Shown: positions 22,991-34,320 of the stretch, piece by piece
How positions within the stretch are numbered: the first letter of the stretch is position 1
Layout: each line of letters starts with the position of its first letter
DNA from: Diphasiastrum complanatum
Taxonomy: Eukaryota; Streptophyta; Lycopodiopsida; Lycopodiales; Lycopodiaceae
Length of the DNA stretch: 64,000 nucleotides
Direction of reading: 5' to 3'
Assembly (NCBI GenBank): GCA_029204225.1
Contig: CM055102.1
Span: forward strand, 31,738,607-31,802,606
The notes under the pieces: generated by a model
Databases searched by the model: none
What the model was told of the DNA's origin: nothing
The model's input: the letters and a program-made list of their open reading frames with translations, nothing else
Position numbers and translations under genes: made by a program

Positions 22991-24229
22991 GTTTTAGAAA
23001 AATCTCAATTTTAAAACTAGTTTGCTTAATCCTACCTAATTTCAAAATTTGCCTTTCTCTAGTGTGGAACATTTTATTCTAATTGCCAGTTACATATACC
23101 TTCGCTTATTCCCATTGGCCATTTTTTTTTATATCAGCTAGTTTGAAAACATGTTCTTGTTCCATATTAATTACGGAGGCTAGCTTATCTCCATTCAAAT
23201 AGTGTGCTTGCGTAAGCATGTTTTCAAGAAAAGGCACTTATCTTGTACCAATTTTTGTATTCGATGAACTTCAAATACTTATTGAGGATCAATGCTAAGG
23301 CACTAGAAAGTCATCTTGCATATACCCCTTGTCCGTAGAGGCATCCCACATTCTATAACGTGATCTGGACTTTCCCGTAGGGTTTTTTTGGAACACAAAT
23401 TTATTTTTTTTGATGCTAATATGGGTATCAGATCAAAGGTATTTCAAGAGGAATTCATTTACTTAGTTTTCCAGGAGTTTCAAGAGGAGTGCGGTCCAGT
23501 TTTGGGCTAGTAAGTAATTCTTTATATAAAGAGGAAGCAAATGAAGACATGTAGTCTAAATGTAAAATATCTTTCATACCAAAAGAGCTGAATTAACGTA
23601 TTTGTTGATTGACAACACCTATGCAATATAGCTGATTACTTGATGCTTTTGTGACTATATGCCCAATCATTTCTAACAATATATTTACAAGTTTTTATAG
23701 GAAGTTCAGATCGATTGAATCAACCAGTTCTTTCAAACAAAGAAATCTGTAAGCATACAAGTAAATGCATTAATGGGGTAATTTGATTGATATATCACCA
23801 AGATAGTATTGGTAGTTTGAATGAAAATCAAATATGATAAATCTTTTTATTAATCTGACCAATTTTAGAATTCTTTATATCATATTTATACTTTAGTTAC
23901 TTTTGTAGTTTTTTTTATCATTGTAACTTTCTTGTTGCGTTTTAATAATAAAGGTTAAAAAAATTGCAACTTATAATGCTTTGGTTTTTGTAAGCAAATG
24001 GGTATCCATGCTTTTCCAAGATAGAAATTTGTTTTGTCTTTGTCTCGTTTTGTTTTGGACCAACCAATACACGGCTTTCTGGAAATTGGCTAATGGCTTA
24101 CGCATTCACCACCACTTATTAACAATCATTCACACTTGGCAAAATATCATTGGCATACATCTTCAGCAATTTGTAATGCACTTAAAATTATATCATGATA
24201 CATGCCAAAAAGCTCGCTTCAATCTCAAA
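22990..24229. other. AT-rich stretch without genes
   Basis: Only low-complexity AT-rich sequence was seen here. An open frame at 23981-24259 has no recognisable motif. Confidence 0.4.
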
Positions 24230-25319
24230 AAAGCTCGCCAGAAAATCACACCCTTGTAACCTTTTCTTGCATTGCCATAGCCTACCATGATCCCCTTCAT
24301 GGATATATCCTCCTTGGTTCTTGTGTCCAAAGGGACATGTACATAGCAAATGCATCCAAACACCTTCAAGTTCTAGAGATTAGGCTTTTCTCCATACAAC
24401 AACTCATAAGTTGTTTTACCATTTATAGAGCCACATGGAACTCTATTACATAAGAAGTTAGCACACATGAGAGCTTCTCCCCAAAAAGACTTAGGTAGGC
24501 ATGCATCTAACCTTAGACTTTAGAATATTCACATAATGTCCTATTTCTCCTCTCGGCCACCCCATTTTGTTGAGGGGTGTAAGGGCAGGATAATTGTTTC
24601 TTGATCCTTCTTGATCACAAAAGTCTTTAAAATCATTTGAGATATATTCTCCCCATTATCACATCTAAAAAACTTGATCTTGTGATCATGATGCTTCTCA
24701 ACAAAAGTCTTGAACTTGACAAAACTCTCAAAAACATGTGCTTTAGAGGAAAGTAAATATACTCATCCATATCTTGAGTAGTCATCTATAAGGTGACAAA
24801 TATTGTAGCTCCACCATTACTCTTTGTGCTAGCAAAATGCACATCCAAGTGGATCAACTCGAGAGGATGACTTGTCTTTGTGATTGAGCCTGGATGTGCC
24901 TTAGCCAAGGCACAAGCTTCACATACCCTTTCGTCCTTTGCCCAAGATATTGGAAGGCCGAGAGCATGCTCCTCCTTGCACATGACTTCCATGGACATGG
25001 TGTTGATGCCACCAAGCCTCTTGTTCCACAAATCAAATGTGGTCATGTTGCTCTCCTCGGCTACCTTCACAAATTGGTTAGAATCAACAAAAGCATAAAG
25101 CTAAAACAACCTCCCAAACCTTGTTCCCCTTGCTATGATCATCCCACTTTTCTTGATGCTGCATACATTAGTAAAGAACTCCACAATGAAATCATGATCT
25201 AAAAGTTGACCAACACTAAGCAAATTCTTAGTGATGCTAGGAATGAAGAGAACACCATCTTGGAGCTCGTGTTTCTTCCATAGGAGTATGTCCATGGCAA
25301 AAGCAGTATGTAGGAACAA
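24230..25319 (-). pseudogene. Copia pol fragment: protease end to integrase
   Basis: Minus-strand pieces in order: VLFIPSITKNLLSVGQLLDH (25319-25101), LWNKRLGGINTMSMEVM and CEACALAKAHPGSI (25070-24786, GAG-pre-integrase with its zinc-type residues), then LIHLDVHFASTKSNGG at the start of the integrase core. After a decayed stretch, 24480-24245 gives FWGEALMCANFLCNRVP, KTTYELLYGEKPNL and GCICYVHVPLDTRTK, the end of integrase. Reverse transcriptase and LTRs are missing. A short AAAAAGCTCGCC motif at the 24220s also occurs at 26325-26345 beside the plus-strand copia, suggesting the two pieces were once closer or share a small insertion. Confidence 0.75.
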
Positions 25320-26420
25320 GCTTGAGGAAAAACAAAAAACAACGGTATAAAAACCGTCAAAAACTGATAACTAGAGAAGAAGGCCTCAAGAAACAAATAA
25401 GCTTGAGAACTCAAGAACTCTACAAGCAACTTTGAGAATGAAGGTAAACGTACCTCCTTTTACCCCTCCCCAAATCTCCTCTCCAACCTCATACAAAAAG
25501 GACAAGTGGGGCCCAAGAAAGGCCCCATTTGTCCCTTCTAGACTTTTCATACCATGTGGGGCCATAAAATGGTGCCACATGGCCCATGGATCTCAAAGGA
25601 ACAATAAACTTGGTTTACATCAGTTGAGGTCATGCTTTTGAAGATCACAAGCCATTTTTTGTGTAGCTTATTAAATGGCAAGCTTAGAAAAAAAAAAGTA
25701 TGTTTCCACGTTTCACACCTATGAAGATGAATCTATGTGACATTATTTTGCTTAAAAACCAGTAAGTCTTTTATCAGGTGTGCTTCTGTACACTCATTCT
25801 GCGTCAGTTAATCAAGAAGATGCTAAATGCACATGAATAAACATGAATCATCATTGTTTGCAAGCATGACCCCACCCGTGTGAGCACGAATGATATGAAG
25901 GCTATAAGTGCCAACAATGACATGAAAATGGAGAGCCGAGAACCACCACATAAGAATTAGATTATGTTAGATTATGCTACCCTAAACCTATGGAATCTTC
26001 AAATGAATAAACGATGATTTTTTGGTTTCACTGTGTTTTAATTCAGAAGAGAGTCTTGTGATCTCCCAACCTACTGTGCCTCTGCTTGAATTCCTGATAT
26101 ATGGTTTAGGTTTTGTCATGAAAAAGATAGTAATTTTTTGGAGAATTGTTCTCCTCAAATTCTGATGCATGAGAAACCAGTAGACCCTGTAACAAAATCT
26201 TAGCATTTTATGGCAATGAGGTAATGGATTCCGTCCTACTGAAGTTGATCGCTGGATCCATTAACCTATACGAAATGGTGTCAGAGAAGTTTGATTCGAA
26301 CGTCAAAAAACTCGCTTCGAACACGAAAAAGCTCGCCTCAAGAAGCTCGCCAAAAATTATTCCCAGAAAATATTCATTCTCTCTTCTCAAAAGATTGTCA
26401 TTTCTAGAGATATCATTTTT
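25320..26420. other. Spacer between two copia fragments, nothing recognised
   Basis: No gene was supported. The part at 25440-25620 holds GGGGCC/GGCCCC and CATGTGG/CCACATG inverted motifs capable of weak hairpins. The part near 26280-26350 holds repeated CTCGCTTC/CTCGCC motifs. Confidence 0.35.
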
Positions 26421-26429
26421 TATGAGACT

Positions 26430-28040
26430 AGAATGCATAAGCTTGAAGGTGATTCATCTAATCACACTATTGGAAGAGAGGTAGCCAAGATTGGGGAGGA
26501 GCTTGATCATGAGGAGGAGCTAGAGCCAAGAACACCAAGCACAACAAGAAGATCCACAAGGTCAAGGATGGAGCCATTAAGGCTCACATACAAGGACAAG
26601 GGTAAGCAAGTCGAGGGAAGTACTTCTTCTAATGCTTTCATCACATCTTTTGAAGAGCCTTCAAATGTTAGTGATGCATTAGAATCAAAGGAGTGTTTTC
26701 AAGCTATGTGTAGTACAATGCATTGATGGAGAATGATACTTGGATGCTTGTTGATCTACCTATGGATAAGAATGTGATTGAATGTAAGTGGGTTTTTAAC
26801 AAGTTGAATCAAGATGGGAGTGTTTCTAAGCACAAGGCAAGACTTGTAGCCAAGGGGGTATGCTCAATCAAAGGGCATAGATTACGATGAGACTTTTGCA
26901 CCCATGGCAAAGATGGTCACCATAAGATTAATCATTGCTCTTGCTTCTCACTTTGGTTGGTTGTTGTTTCCAATGGATGTGTCAAATGCATTTATAACTG
27001 GCCATTTGGAAGAGGACATATTGATGGAACAGCCGGAGGGCTTCATCAAGCAAGGTATAGAAGACAAGGTGTGCCATCTCAAGAGGAGCTTGTATGGTTT
27101 GAAACAAGCTTCTAGAAGTTGGAACACAAGGCTCAGTACTTTTCTTATCTCTATTGGATTTACTCCTAGTGAGTATGATCCCATTTTTTACATAAGATTT
27201 AGTGAAAAAGGCATTGTACTTTTATTACTTTATGTTGATGATATCATACTTAGTGATGATTTAGAAGGTGTTGAGAAAACTAAGCTAGATCTATCCAAAG
27301 AGTTTAAGATGGTAGATCTCGGACATTTGCACTTCATTTTGGGTATGGAAGTTCTTAGATCTTTAGATTATGTCTTCATTTGTCAATCTAAGTATGATAT
27401 TTCATTACTCAATAGATTTAACATGCATGGATGCAAGCATGTAGAGAATCCTATGGAGCATGATGTAAAAGTAACCAATAAAGAAGATGAAAGATCCTTC
27501 AAGGACATCACTCTTTATAGGCAACTTATTGGCTCCTTAATGTGGATAACCATAACAAGATCTGATCTTTGCTATAGTGTTTGCAAGCTTAGTCAAAAGA
27601 TGCAAGATCCATTAGTTATCCATTGGAAATGTGCCAAAAGAATATTGAGATACATCCTGGGCACACTAGATTTTGAGATCTTTTATAGAGGTGAATCCAT
27701 TAACTTGCATGCTTTTAGTGATTCAGAGGGGACAAGACGGACAAAAAGTCAACAAGTGCCTTTGCAACTTTCATTGGAGAAGGTGTGGTTTCTTGGCTAT
27801 CAAAGAAGCAAGAAACAATATCTCTTTCATCAATCGAGGCCGAGTACAAGGCTCTAACAACCACAACCAAGGAAGTACTATGGATCAAGAGGTTGCTTGA
27901 GGAGCTCAAAGTGATTAAATCAGGTGTCATTCCACTCATCTACAATGACAACATCTCAGCCCAACACCTAGCATCCAATCCAATCTACCATGCAAGGAGC
28001 AAACACATAGAACATTGTTTTTGGATCTTGAGATCTTGAC
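26430..28040 (+). pseudogene. Copia reverse transcriptase and RNase H, nearly intact domain set
   Basis: Opens with MHKLEGDSSNHTIGREVAKI, the segment between integrase and RT, then after a decayed 180 bases the RT is open for 317 codons from 26904: FPMDVSNAFITGHLEEDI, SLYGLKQASRSW and an intact LLYVDDIILSDD catalytic box, then LIGSLMWITITRSDLCYSV. Near 27730 the frame shifts and RNase H follows: WLSKKQETISLSSIEAEYKA and NPIYHARSKHIEH. It ends abruptly at about 28036, 80-100 codons short of the usual C terminus, with no LTR. This is the best-preserved copia RT in the window but it lacks both ends and cannot be autonomous. Confidence 0.85.
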
Positions 28041-28470
28041 CCCATATTAGGGTGGATCCTATTAGATTAGATGTTAGGGTTAGGGTATGATAAAATCAGA
28101 GATGATCCAAGCTCGAAATGTATAAAGATGTGATGGGATCTCCATCCAAATATGAAAAAAAAATCGAGTTTTTTTCACTTTCATCAACATTGTCTTTGAG
28201 TGACGAGATATAGCTATTGTATGTGAGTAATTTTATGCATACATTACATGTTTTGGAAGGTATTGAATTCGATTACAGGTCTAGTATGCTTGCTGCACTT
28301 TACTTTTGTGTATCTGATCAAATCTATGTAGCCATTGTGGAGTTAAATGCCAAGTTAGCTAGTTTTGGTAACTAGTCCTGATTCTAGCTCATAGTTTGGA
28401 TCTAGATCTTTGATTTGTGCATCCTCCATCACTTTTAGGATTGATTGGGATTGAATTTGCTGTAAAATTT
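28041..28470. other. No gene recognised
   Basis: AT-rich spacer. TTAGGGTTAGGG at about 28072-28087 is only two units and is not plant-type TTTAGGG telomere repeat. Confidence 0.35.
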
Positions 28471-28474
28471 TGTT

Positions 28475-28745
28475 ACAGAGAAGCATATCATCCAACCGAC
28501 TTGTGTGGAATTTGTTGATGCCATATTAAAAGCATGGGGGCCAAATCACATCAAGCATTATAGGGTTAGTTACTTTGAGTGTTCCTTGATTTCCGAGTCA
28601 TTACTCATTTCAATTTTTCTTCTGCTAATTCTATATTTTACTATTATGCAAGAAATACTCAGAGATCACACATCATTCTTTGCCAATACCTACGAGAGCA
28701 TGAGTATCTGGTCATCACAAGGAATGGAGAAATTGACTTGACAGC
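28475..28745 (+). pseudogene. DDE-transposase-like gene, C-terminal fragment (copy 3)
   Basis: The plus strand reads IIQPTCVEFVDAILKAWG, corresponding to LQNHCATFVKSVHDCWG of the copy at 51700-51860, then an AT-rich intron-like gap, and HTSFFANTYESMSIWSSQGM with EKL, corresponding to SLSIWSSQGMEKSHWQARGA of the same copy. The similarity of two consecutive exons with the same intron position identifies it as the 3' end of the same family in the opposite orientation. It stops at an in-frame TGA right after the EK motif. Everything upstream is missing. Confidence 0.6.
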
Positions 28746-28759
28746 TTGAAACGTGTCTC

Positions 28760-29165
28760 AAGCTCATTGCATCAAACATCGACACGTGGCCCAATTTGAT
28801 TTGTTGCCACTTCGCACATGCGACACGGTGTCTGTTCGCACGTGCAAGCCGTGGGATAAAGGACTTCATCCTTGAGACATTTTTCACTTTTTTTTTGGCT
28901 GCCCCACGTATCGGTCTTGTGCGACACTCGTCCACCATCCCATTTCATAGCTAGTACACTACCTGCGATATGTCGTTCAGTTTTGTACATATCGCTTCTC
29001 TACGACCCTCGTTACACCACTCTCGCTCGTATATGTCAATCGCACAAGTCCAATATCTCGATAGCCTAGCTATATGGATAGGAGGAAGCAGACGAAGAGA
29101 GATTTTTTTTTTGCCGGTTCTTCCTCAAGGCCTCCCATTGCCTTGAATCCTCCAAGGCAAACAAG
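28760..29165. other. Spacer without recognised genes
   Basis: Moderate GC, several CACGTG-like E/G-box-like motifs (ACACGTGG at 28780, GCACGTGC at 28838) and TGCGACAC repeats. No open frame with a recognisable product. The G-box-like motifs could be remnants of a promoter. Confidence 0.25.
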
Positions 29166-29169
29166 AAGG

Positions 29170-29470
29170 TGTAACGGCAACAGGTGGTTATCTAATATTC
29201 AAAATTATTAGAGGTCAACCAATCTCCTTCTTTTCAGAGCACCCTTTTGCCATAGTGTTCGCCAGATCACTAGGAATGATCTTGGAAGTTTTGTTAGGTT
29301 CACACCCGCGACACTTTAGTGCCTTTGAGAGGCTGCTGAAGATTATCAAAGCCTATTTTTTGCTAGCCATACATGTCAAGCGAGTTACCATAATGCCAAA
29401 AGACTTTCAACTGCTATATAGGATGCGAGATAGGTACTCTAGATTACATAAGGGTGTGCCATATCATACC
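29170..29470 (+). pseudogene. Histone H3-family pseudogene, CENH3-like features
   Basis: In one plus-strand frame to about 29370: L.NIQNY.RSTNLLLFRAPF, then SVRQITRNDLGSFVRFTPAT and EAAEDYQSLFF; after a frameshift, AIHVKRVTIMPKDFQL. This follows the histone-fold core of H3 (alphaN, loop 1, alpha2 with EAAE, then the AIHAKRVTIMPKDIQL signature) in order, with at least three in-frame stops. Two features lean to centromeric H3: EAAEDY in place of EAAEAY, and one extra residue in loop 1 before the RF pair; KDF in place of KDI also fits. The N-terminal tail is not recognisable. It would package DNA in nucleosomes if intact. No intron is visible, so a processed copy is plausible. Confidence 0.65.
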
Positions 29471-29522
29471 ACTATTAACAACAAGAAGCATATAAATTGT
29501 CTTACTTGGTATGATATGGCAC
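29456..29522. repeat. Perfect 16-bp inverted repeat (hairpin), 67 bp
   Basis: GTGCCATATCATACCA at 29456-29471 is matched by its exact reverse complement at 29507-29522, with a 35-base loop. It could be a tiny MITE, a miRNA-type foldback, or a chance palindrome. It overlaps the 3' end of the H3 pseudogene. Confidence 0.8.
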
Positions 29523-29529
29523 GAGCAGG

Positions 29530-29870
29530 TACATGGTGAGTGGTGTGCATCGACTAAACATGCACTCTACCAAAGGAGTCGTTTTTCTCCTTAATGGACT
29601 GAAGGAAAAAATTGCTGAGAACTAAGACTTCTCGGCTTGAATCCCTTGCAATGTCAAATTGCAAGAGTTGAACCCAGACTCTATCACATGATCACTGATA
29701 GAAGCCTGTCTGTTTTTCAGATCCAAACAATCAATAGTCCTTAAATTTATGCTAAAATCAGGTTCCTCTAATCTAAAACAAAATGAAATTCCTACTCTAT
29801 CAACAACATCAGATATGTCATTCTCAAATTTTAGATATTTATCCGCATCTATATATGTGAAAAAAAAAAT
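29530..29870. other. No gene recognised
   Basis: Short spacer between the hairpin and the repeated gene. Nothing supported. Confidence 0.3.
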
Positions 29871-29875
29871 TAAAG

Positions 29876-30442
29876 ATGAATTCGGCTAGTAATACGCATA
29901 AGGATATTGACTCGATCCTGCCGACAATCTATAAATACATTCCCATAGATAATGCCAAGGCAGGGGAAGGCGATATCATCAATCTGGAGGTAAATCTTGT
30001 CCATCTCATCAACATTTTAAAATCAAGATTATAATGTATTCTATTCATTGTGTGGTTTCCTTCATTGATATCTTGTTTGTTGAACTTTTTGCAGTAACCC
30101 CAGCAGAATGATTCATTCAACTATGTGTGGTACACTTTGTATAATGCAAAGTTGTTATTTGAGTGGTTCAACTTTCAACAGGATGTTGATATTTCAAAGG
30201 TAATTTATTTTGTCTATTCTTGATTTTGGAATCATAATTAATTTTTTTATTCTGTAAATTTTCTAACTGTAACTAATACGTGAATATTCTATCTTGTAGT
30301 TTACAATTTGTGAATACACAACATCCAAATGTACAAATTCAGACAGGAAATTATCCTAAGCATACTGGCGAGGGCAAGGCTTCAGCCACCCCCTGATGAT
30401 GATGGCGTTGTTGCTAATGTTATTATACTACATAATGATTAA
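29876..30442 (+). pseudogene. Three-exon repeated gene of unknown function, copy B
   Basis: Exons at about 29876-29989, 30095-30199 and 30300-30442, with GT-AG introns of 105 and 100 bases. Exon 1 reads MNSASNTHKDIDSILPTIYK then YIPIDNAKAGEGDIINLE. Exon 2 begins with a TAA that appears to replace a sense codon, then NDSFNYVWYTLYNAKLLFEW. Exon 3 in frame +2 reads MYKFRQEIILSILARARLQP, an acidic DDDG and ends HND. This copy is better preserved than the inverted copy at 293-858, with one stop at the exon 2 boundary. No domain is recognised. The total would be only about 120 residues, so additional upstream exons may be missing. Confidence 0.6.
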
Positions 30443-30768
30443 AAATATATAAATAGCACAGAACAAACATAGATACAAAATGTATAGAATGGATAGGAAC
30501 ATATACAAGTATATATCAAATGCAGCTCCATTTTATTGTTTTTGGGAGCCCAGAAAACATGTGTTGATGCCCAATTTGAGCTTTCATTTATTGAGTGAAA
30601 GAGTCTATACACAGATTTTATTGAACTATATTTGAATCTATTACTCTTTTACAATGGTGATTGTTGTAGGTTATAGATCTTTGCAGCACGTTATCAGCTC
30701 TTGTCTTTTTCACTAATAAGACAAATATTAGTGAAATTATGTCATTTTTCTTTAGTGTGTACTATTTT
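30443..30768. repeat. 3' flank of the repeat shared with 160-292, cut by a copia fragment
   Basis: The sequence matches the inverted copy near 160-290 until about 30715 (AGCTCTTGTCTTTTTCACT). Shortly after, at about 30768, copia reverse transcriptase coding begins in the middle of its domain. The junction is therefore a recombination or truncated-insertion breakpoint. Confidence 0.5.
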
Positions 30769-31563
30769 GAACTATTACAAGTTAGCTCTCTCACCAATGG
30801 AACCAGATCTCAAATTGTCAAAGGACAAGTGTCTCCGAACAATCGAAGAGAAGAAGCAGATGCGTGAGTATCTTTATCATTCTATAATAGAATTTTTTAT
30901 GTACACAATGATCTGTACCAGGCCAAACATAGCTTTTGCAGTCAGCTCCCTAAGTCAGTTTATGACTAATCCTTGTGTAACACATTGGAAGGCTCTTATC
31001 AAAGTTATGAGATATCTTCGAGCTACTATGGACTTTTGCATTTGTTATGGAGCAGTCGACAACGACAAACTCAATTTACTCATTGGTTTTACCGATGCAA
31101 GTTGGGCATGAGATGTAGACACTCGTAAATTCACTTCCAAATTTACGTTCTTCCTCAACAATGGTCCAATTTCCTAGAACAGTCGCAAGCAATCTTCGAT
31201 AGCTCTATCTTCTACAGAATCAGAGTATATCGTAGCCTCACAAACTACAAAGGAAGCAATTTGGTTGAGAAACTTACTTTTAGATATCAGTCTGAATCAA
31301 TATGCTCCGACATTATTATTTTGTGATAATCAAAGTGTCATTGTCTTATCAACCAACCCTAGATTTCATTCTAGGAGTAAGCACATTGAACTGAAGTATC
31401 ACTATGTTAGAAGCAAAATTCTCGACAAAGTGATCATATTGCAGTACTGTCGAACGCAAGATATGACAGAAAATATTTTCACTAAAGCATTAAGCTTGGA
31501 TGCACACAGAAAATTCTGTGCAGAATTAAGTTTAAAGGTCAAGACATTCATGGATTCAGATTA
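30768..31563 (+). pseudogene. Copia B-family RT end and RNase H
   Basis: Starts at KLALSPMEPDLKLSKDK, then MREYLYHSIIEFFMYTMI, CTRPNIAFAVSSLSQFMTN and WKALIKVMRYLRATMDFC. After stops near 31110-31180 RNase H continues with SSTESEYIVASQTTKEAIWL, CDNQSVIVLSTNPRFHSRSK and FTKALSLDAHRKFCAEL, ending at a stop at 31564 just before the LTR. The DNA is closely related to 63030-63420, the same family. Everything 5' of the late RT is missing. Confidence 0.8.
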
Positions 31564-31737
31564 ACAGAGAGTGTTGTATTATTCTCCTTCCTACTAATCG
31601 ACTAATCGGTTTTTAATCTTCATCCAATTGTTTATCCAGTTCTGCGGATTCTCCCGTGTTTTACACAGTTTGTAGAATTACAAGTGTTTTTACATAGTCT
31701 ATAGAAATACACGGAGTTTGACAACGGTGTCAAAAAT

Positions 31738-32050
31738 TTTCTCACTACAAAACTCGACACTATCATTTTTTTGCTACACTCAATTTTTTCTTAAAGCGAC
31801 ACTGTCAAAAATTTTGAATAAAAATGTAGTGTCTCGTTTTTTGCATTTTTCGCCTATCAAAAATTTCGAGTAAAAATGCAGTGTCACGTTTTTCGTATTT
31901 TTCGCCAGTTAAGAATTGTGAGTAAAAATATAGTGTCGCATTTTTCAAAGTGCCTCAAATTTTAAAAAAATGAATTTGGCAAAGTGTGGGGCTACCCCAA
32001 TATTCAGGAAATGAGATTTTGCGACATTGTTGTATTTCTCACAAAACTTG
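31738..32050. repeat. Insertion inside the LTR with about 52-bp degenerate repeats
   Basis: Starts CACTACAAAACTCGACAC, reminiscent of a CACTA terminus, and contains three degenerate copies of a unit (G/A)TAAAAATGNAGTGTC.CGTTTTT.GNATTTTTCGCC near 31815-31960. No matching TTTTGTAGTG right end was found, so this may be a truncated CACTA-type MITE. It lies inside the LTR and has no counterpart in the LTR at 63430-64000. Confidence 0.4.
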
Positions 32051-32239
32051 CATTTTTCGCTTTCTCCCTGATGATAGTTACGTTCATTTCTGCAGAGTGA
32101 CAATCACGTTCATTTATGCACACAGACTGTTTACGGCCAAATGTCACCGCTTATCAGCAAACAACTTCTGAGAAGAACTGGATGAATGCCAACATACTCC
32201 AGCCAACTGGCAGCCGTATTTGACAACCTAATTGCTTAG

Positions 32240-32247
32240 TATAAATA
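32240..32247 (+). promoter_or_regulatory. LTR TATA box (TATAAATA)
   Basis: TATAAATA in the copia LTR, conserved at the same place in the LTR at 63597-63604, with the same flanks (TTAG before, GTTGTTCA after). This is the likely pol II core promoter of the element. Confidence 0.7.
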
Positions 32248-32889
32248 GTTGTTCATATTTCAACATCTTAACTTAGATCAAGTATTGAATAGTTAGTTTT
32301 CTCTCAAGCTTGCGATCTTGAACACTCTTGGGTCTAGTTCAGTTCTTTAGAGTTGATTAGAGATTGCTATTGTGCTTACTGCTTATCAGGAGTTGTGCTT
32401 AATCTAGACACATATGAACCATCAAAATCCATCAAGAATCTATACTTGAACCTCACTAAATGGCCCAAATCCTTGAAAAAGCCTGCACACGTGTGAAAGT
32501 ACGGCCTCCCACATTTTAGCCGCTCAGAGATAGCTTAGAGTACGCAACTTTGATCCGCAACTTGTTGTACTCATTTACATTCGTTTTGCTTTCATACTGC
32601 ATCAATACTATCTTCTTATTGCGTTCAGTTTCGTCTTGGAATGTATGCATTTTTGTTATTCTTCGCGACTGATTATTTGTCTGATAATTCAATGTTTTAA
32701 ATGTTTGGCTACGTAATCACTGTAATCAAAGTTACTTACTATAAGATCAAACATGATTTCTATCACCATTGTTTTGTTCGAAATTGATAGGCGTAGTCAT
32801 GCATAAAGAAAGAGGAAGATATCTTATTCGACCTATCTTTTACACACATCTTTCCAACAATACTAACAAATCTGATATAGAGTGACCTC

Positions 32890-33085
32890 CAAGAATCGTC
32901 TTAAACTCCAAAAATTTTGCTTTCCAATAAGATTTGTATGTCATCTTTGCCCATTTCTTCTATCAAAATTTTTTCTTCGATGATGGATGCAACAACACCC
33001 ATGAATTCTTCGTATATTTTGTTAGCTTCCAGTTATCAGTGTCATCTTTCATAGACTCAATTGTAGATCTTGGTCTCCTTGCCAT
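32890..33085 (-). pseudogene. Copia gag N-terminal remnant
   Basis: On the minus strand an ATG at 33085 opens MARRPRSTIESMKDDTDNW, decaying after about 40 codons. The same start (MARKPRSTVESV) is present on the minus strand at about 55690. The shared start suggests the same retroelement or gene family at both places. The rest of the protein is not recognisable here. Confidence 0.4.
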
Positions 33086-33099
33086 TGCTATTTTCAAAG

Positions 33100-34175
33100 C
33101 TTGGGCGCCAAAAATCTCTCTAATATGATACTCAATTCAATTTTTTGTATCACATTTAATCTCATGAGAATGCCACAGTAGTCACAGTTACTGGACATAC
33201 TATACTTCTATAATTGTAACTAGTCTAGTAACAAATTTCATTATACTAACCAGCAGTAGTTAAAATAAATTTAATTTGAGGTATTGAGGTCGAGCAGATA
33301 AGGGCAGAAAGAGCGAACCAATGGGATACATCCATGCTACGACACAAATTTCAAAGTTTGTTCTAATATAGTTTTATTTTTCAATTTATTTGAGCTACGT
33401 TATGTAGATTTGAAATTTGTCCATTTTGATTGGGTCAGGTAAAAAAAAAAAGTATCTTTACAAAGGGTCATTTTTTATTTTGGAATTCCTCTAATGAATT
33501 CAATGTTTGTGGAATCATGAGGTTGCAAATAAGAAAAATGCAATAGGTAGAATCTGTGAAAATTTAAAATCTAACGATGATCCTAAATGTGGATCTAGGC
33601 CAATAGTAACTACACAACAAATCACCAATAAAATTGTTAGACAATTTCTACACAATCTCACTAGTTTGATCAAGGTCACTTAACCAAAATGAATTAGAAT
33701 CAAACGCTAATCAACACATGTTTAGATCTGGTCCTATTCTTTGTAAATAGGCCGTACTATAGCAATGCTACATCATCATCTAATTTATTCACAATCAATC
33801 AGGTTCAGATTATAGAAAAACACTACATATAGCCATTGTCGTTACAATCTCCACTCTCTTCATAAAATGGCAATGAAGACAATGAAATACAAAATTAGTT
33901 ATAGGAGTTGGTTGTACCCTTTGGAGTTTTGATGACCATTTAGGCACATTAACTATTACTAAATACTATAAGTACTTAAAATTCATCAAATAAAACCAAT
34001 GTATAGACATATGTGTAATATATTAACTTGAAGTTATCATTTATTTAGGTCTTAATGTCCATTTTATCACCGAGTGGCCTTCAACATGGAGCTGGTTGAC
34101 TTGATTGTATAGCCATACAAAAACACTCATCAATTAGTTGTTCCTCCACAAAGTTATCATGCTATTCATTTGCTT
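33100..34175. repeat. Non-coding; LTR-like fragment at about 33560-33730
   Basis: No gene was seen. The part from about 33580 to 33700 (GTGGATCTAGGC, ACAATTTCTACACA, AGTTTGATCAA, AGAATCAAA) parallels 39183-39305, which lies next to a primer-binding site. It is therefore probably a solo or fragmentary LTR of that family. Confidence 0.4.
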
Positions 34176-34179
34176 GTTA

Positions 34180-34320
34180 TTCACTCTCTTGGGATTGGTC
34201 AAAAGACGAATAAACTCTCTCCCATTCTCTAACATTGTGTGCATGTTTCTTGAGTCAAGCATGCATGCTCAAAATGTCCATCCTCTTCACAATAATCGCA
34301 TGGACCTTGCTTTTCAATAG
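34180..34320 (-). pseudogene. Retroelement gag zinc-knuckle remnant
   Basis: Minus-strand reading gives GPCDYCEEDGHFEHACLTQE. CDYCEEDGHFEHAC is an exact CX2CX4HX4C zinc knuckle as found in retroelement gag proteins. The frame breaks on both sides. Confidence 0.55.

Larger units (their letters stand above)
31572..32859 (+). mobile_element. 3' LTR of copia B family, with internal insertion
   Basis: Begins TGTTGTATTATTC eight bases after the RNase H stop and ends CTTTCCAACA, giving TGTTG..CAACA ends. A TATAAATA box lies at 32240-32247. From about 32080 onward it matches 63440-64000. The block 31690-32060 is absent from that copy and looks inserted. No target duplication can be tested because the 5' end of the element is missing. 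Confidence 0.75.

Noticed and set aside
28072-28087. Telomere-like TTAGGGTTAGGG
   Set aside because: Only two units and the wrong unit for most plants (TTTAGGG); chance in AT-rich DNA.
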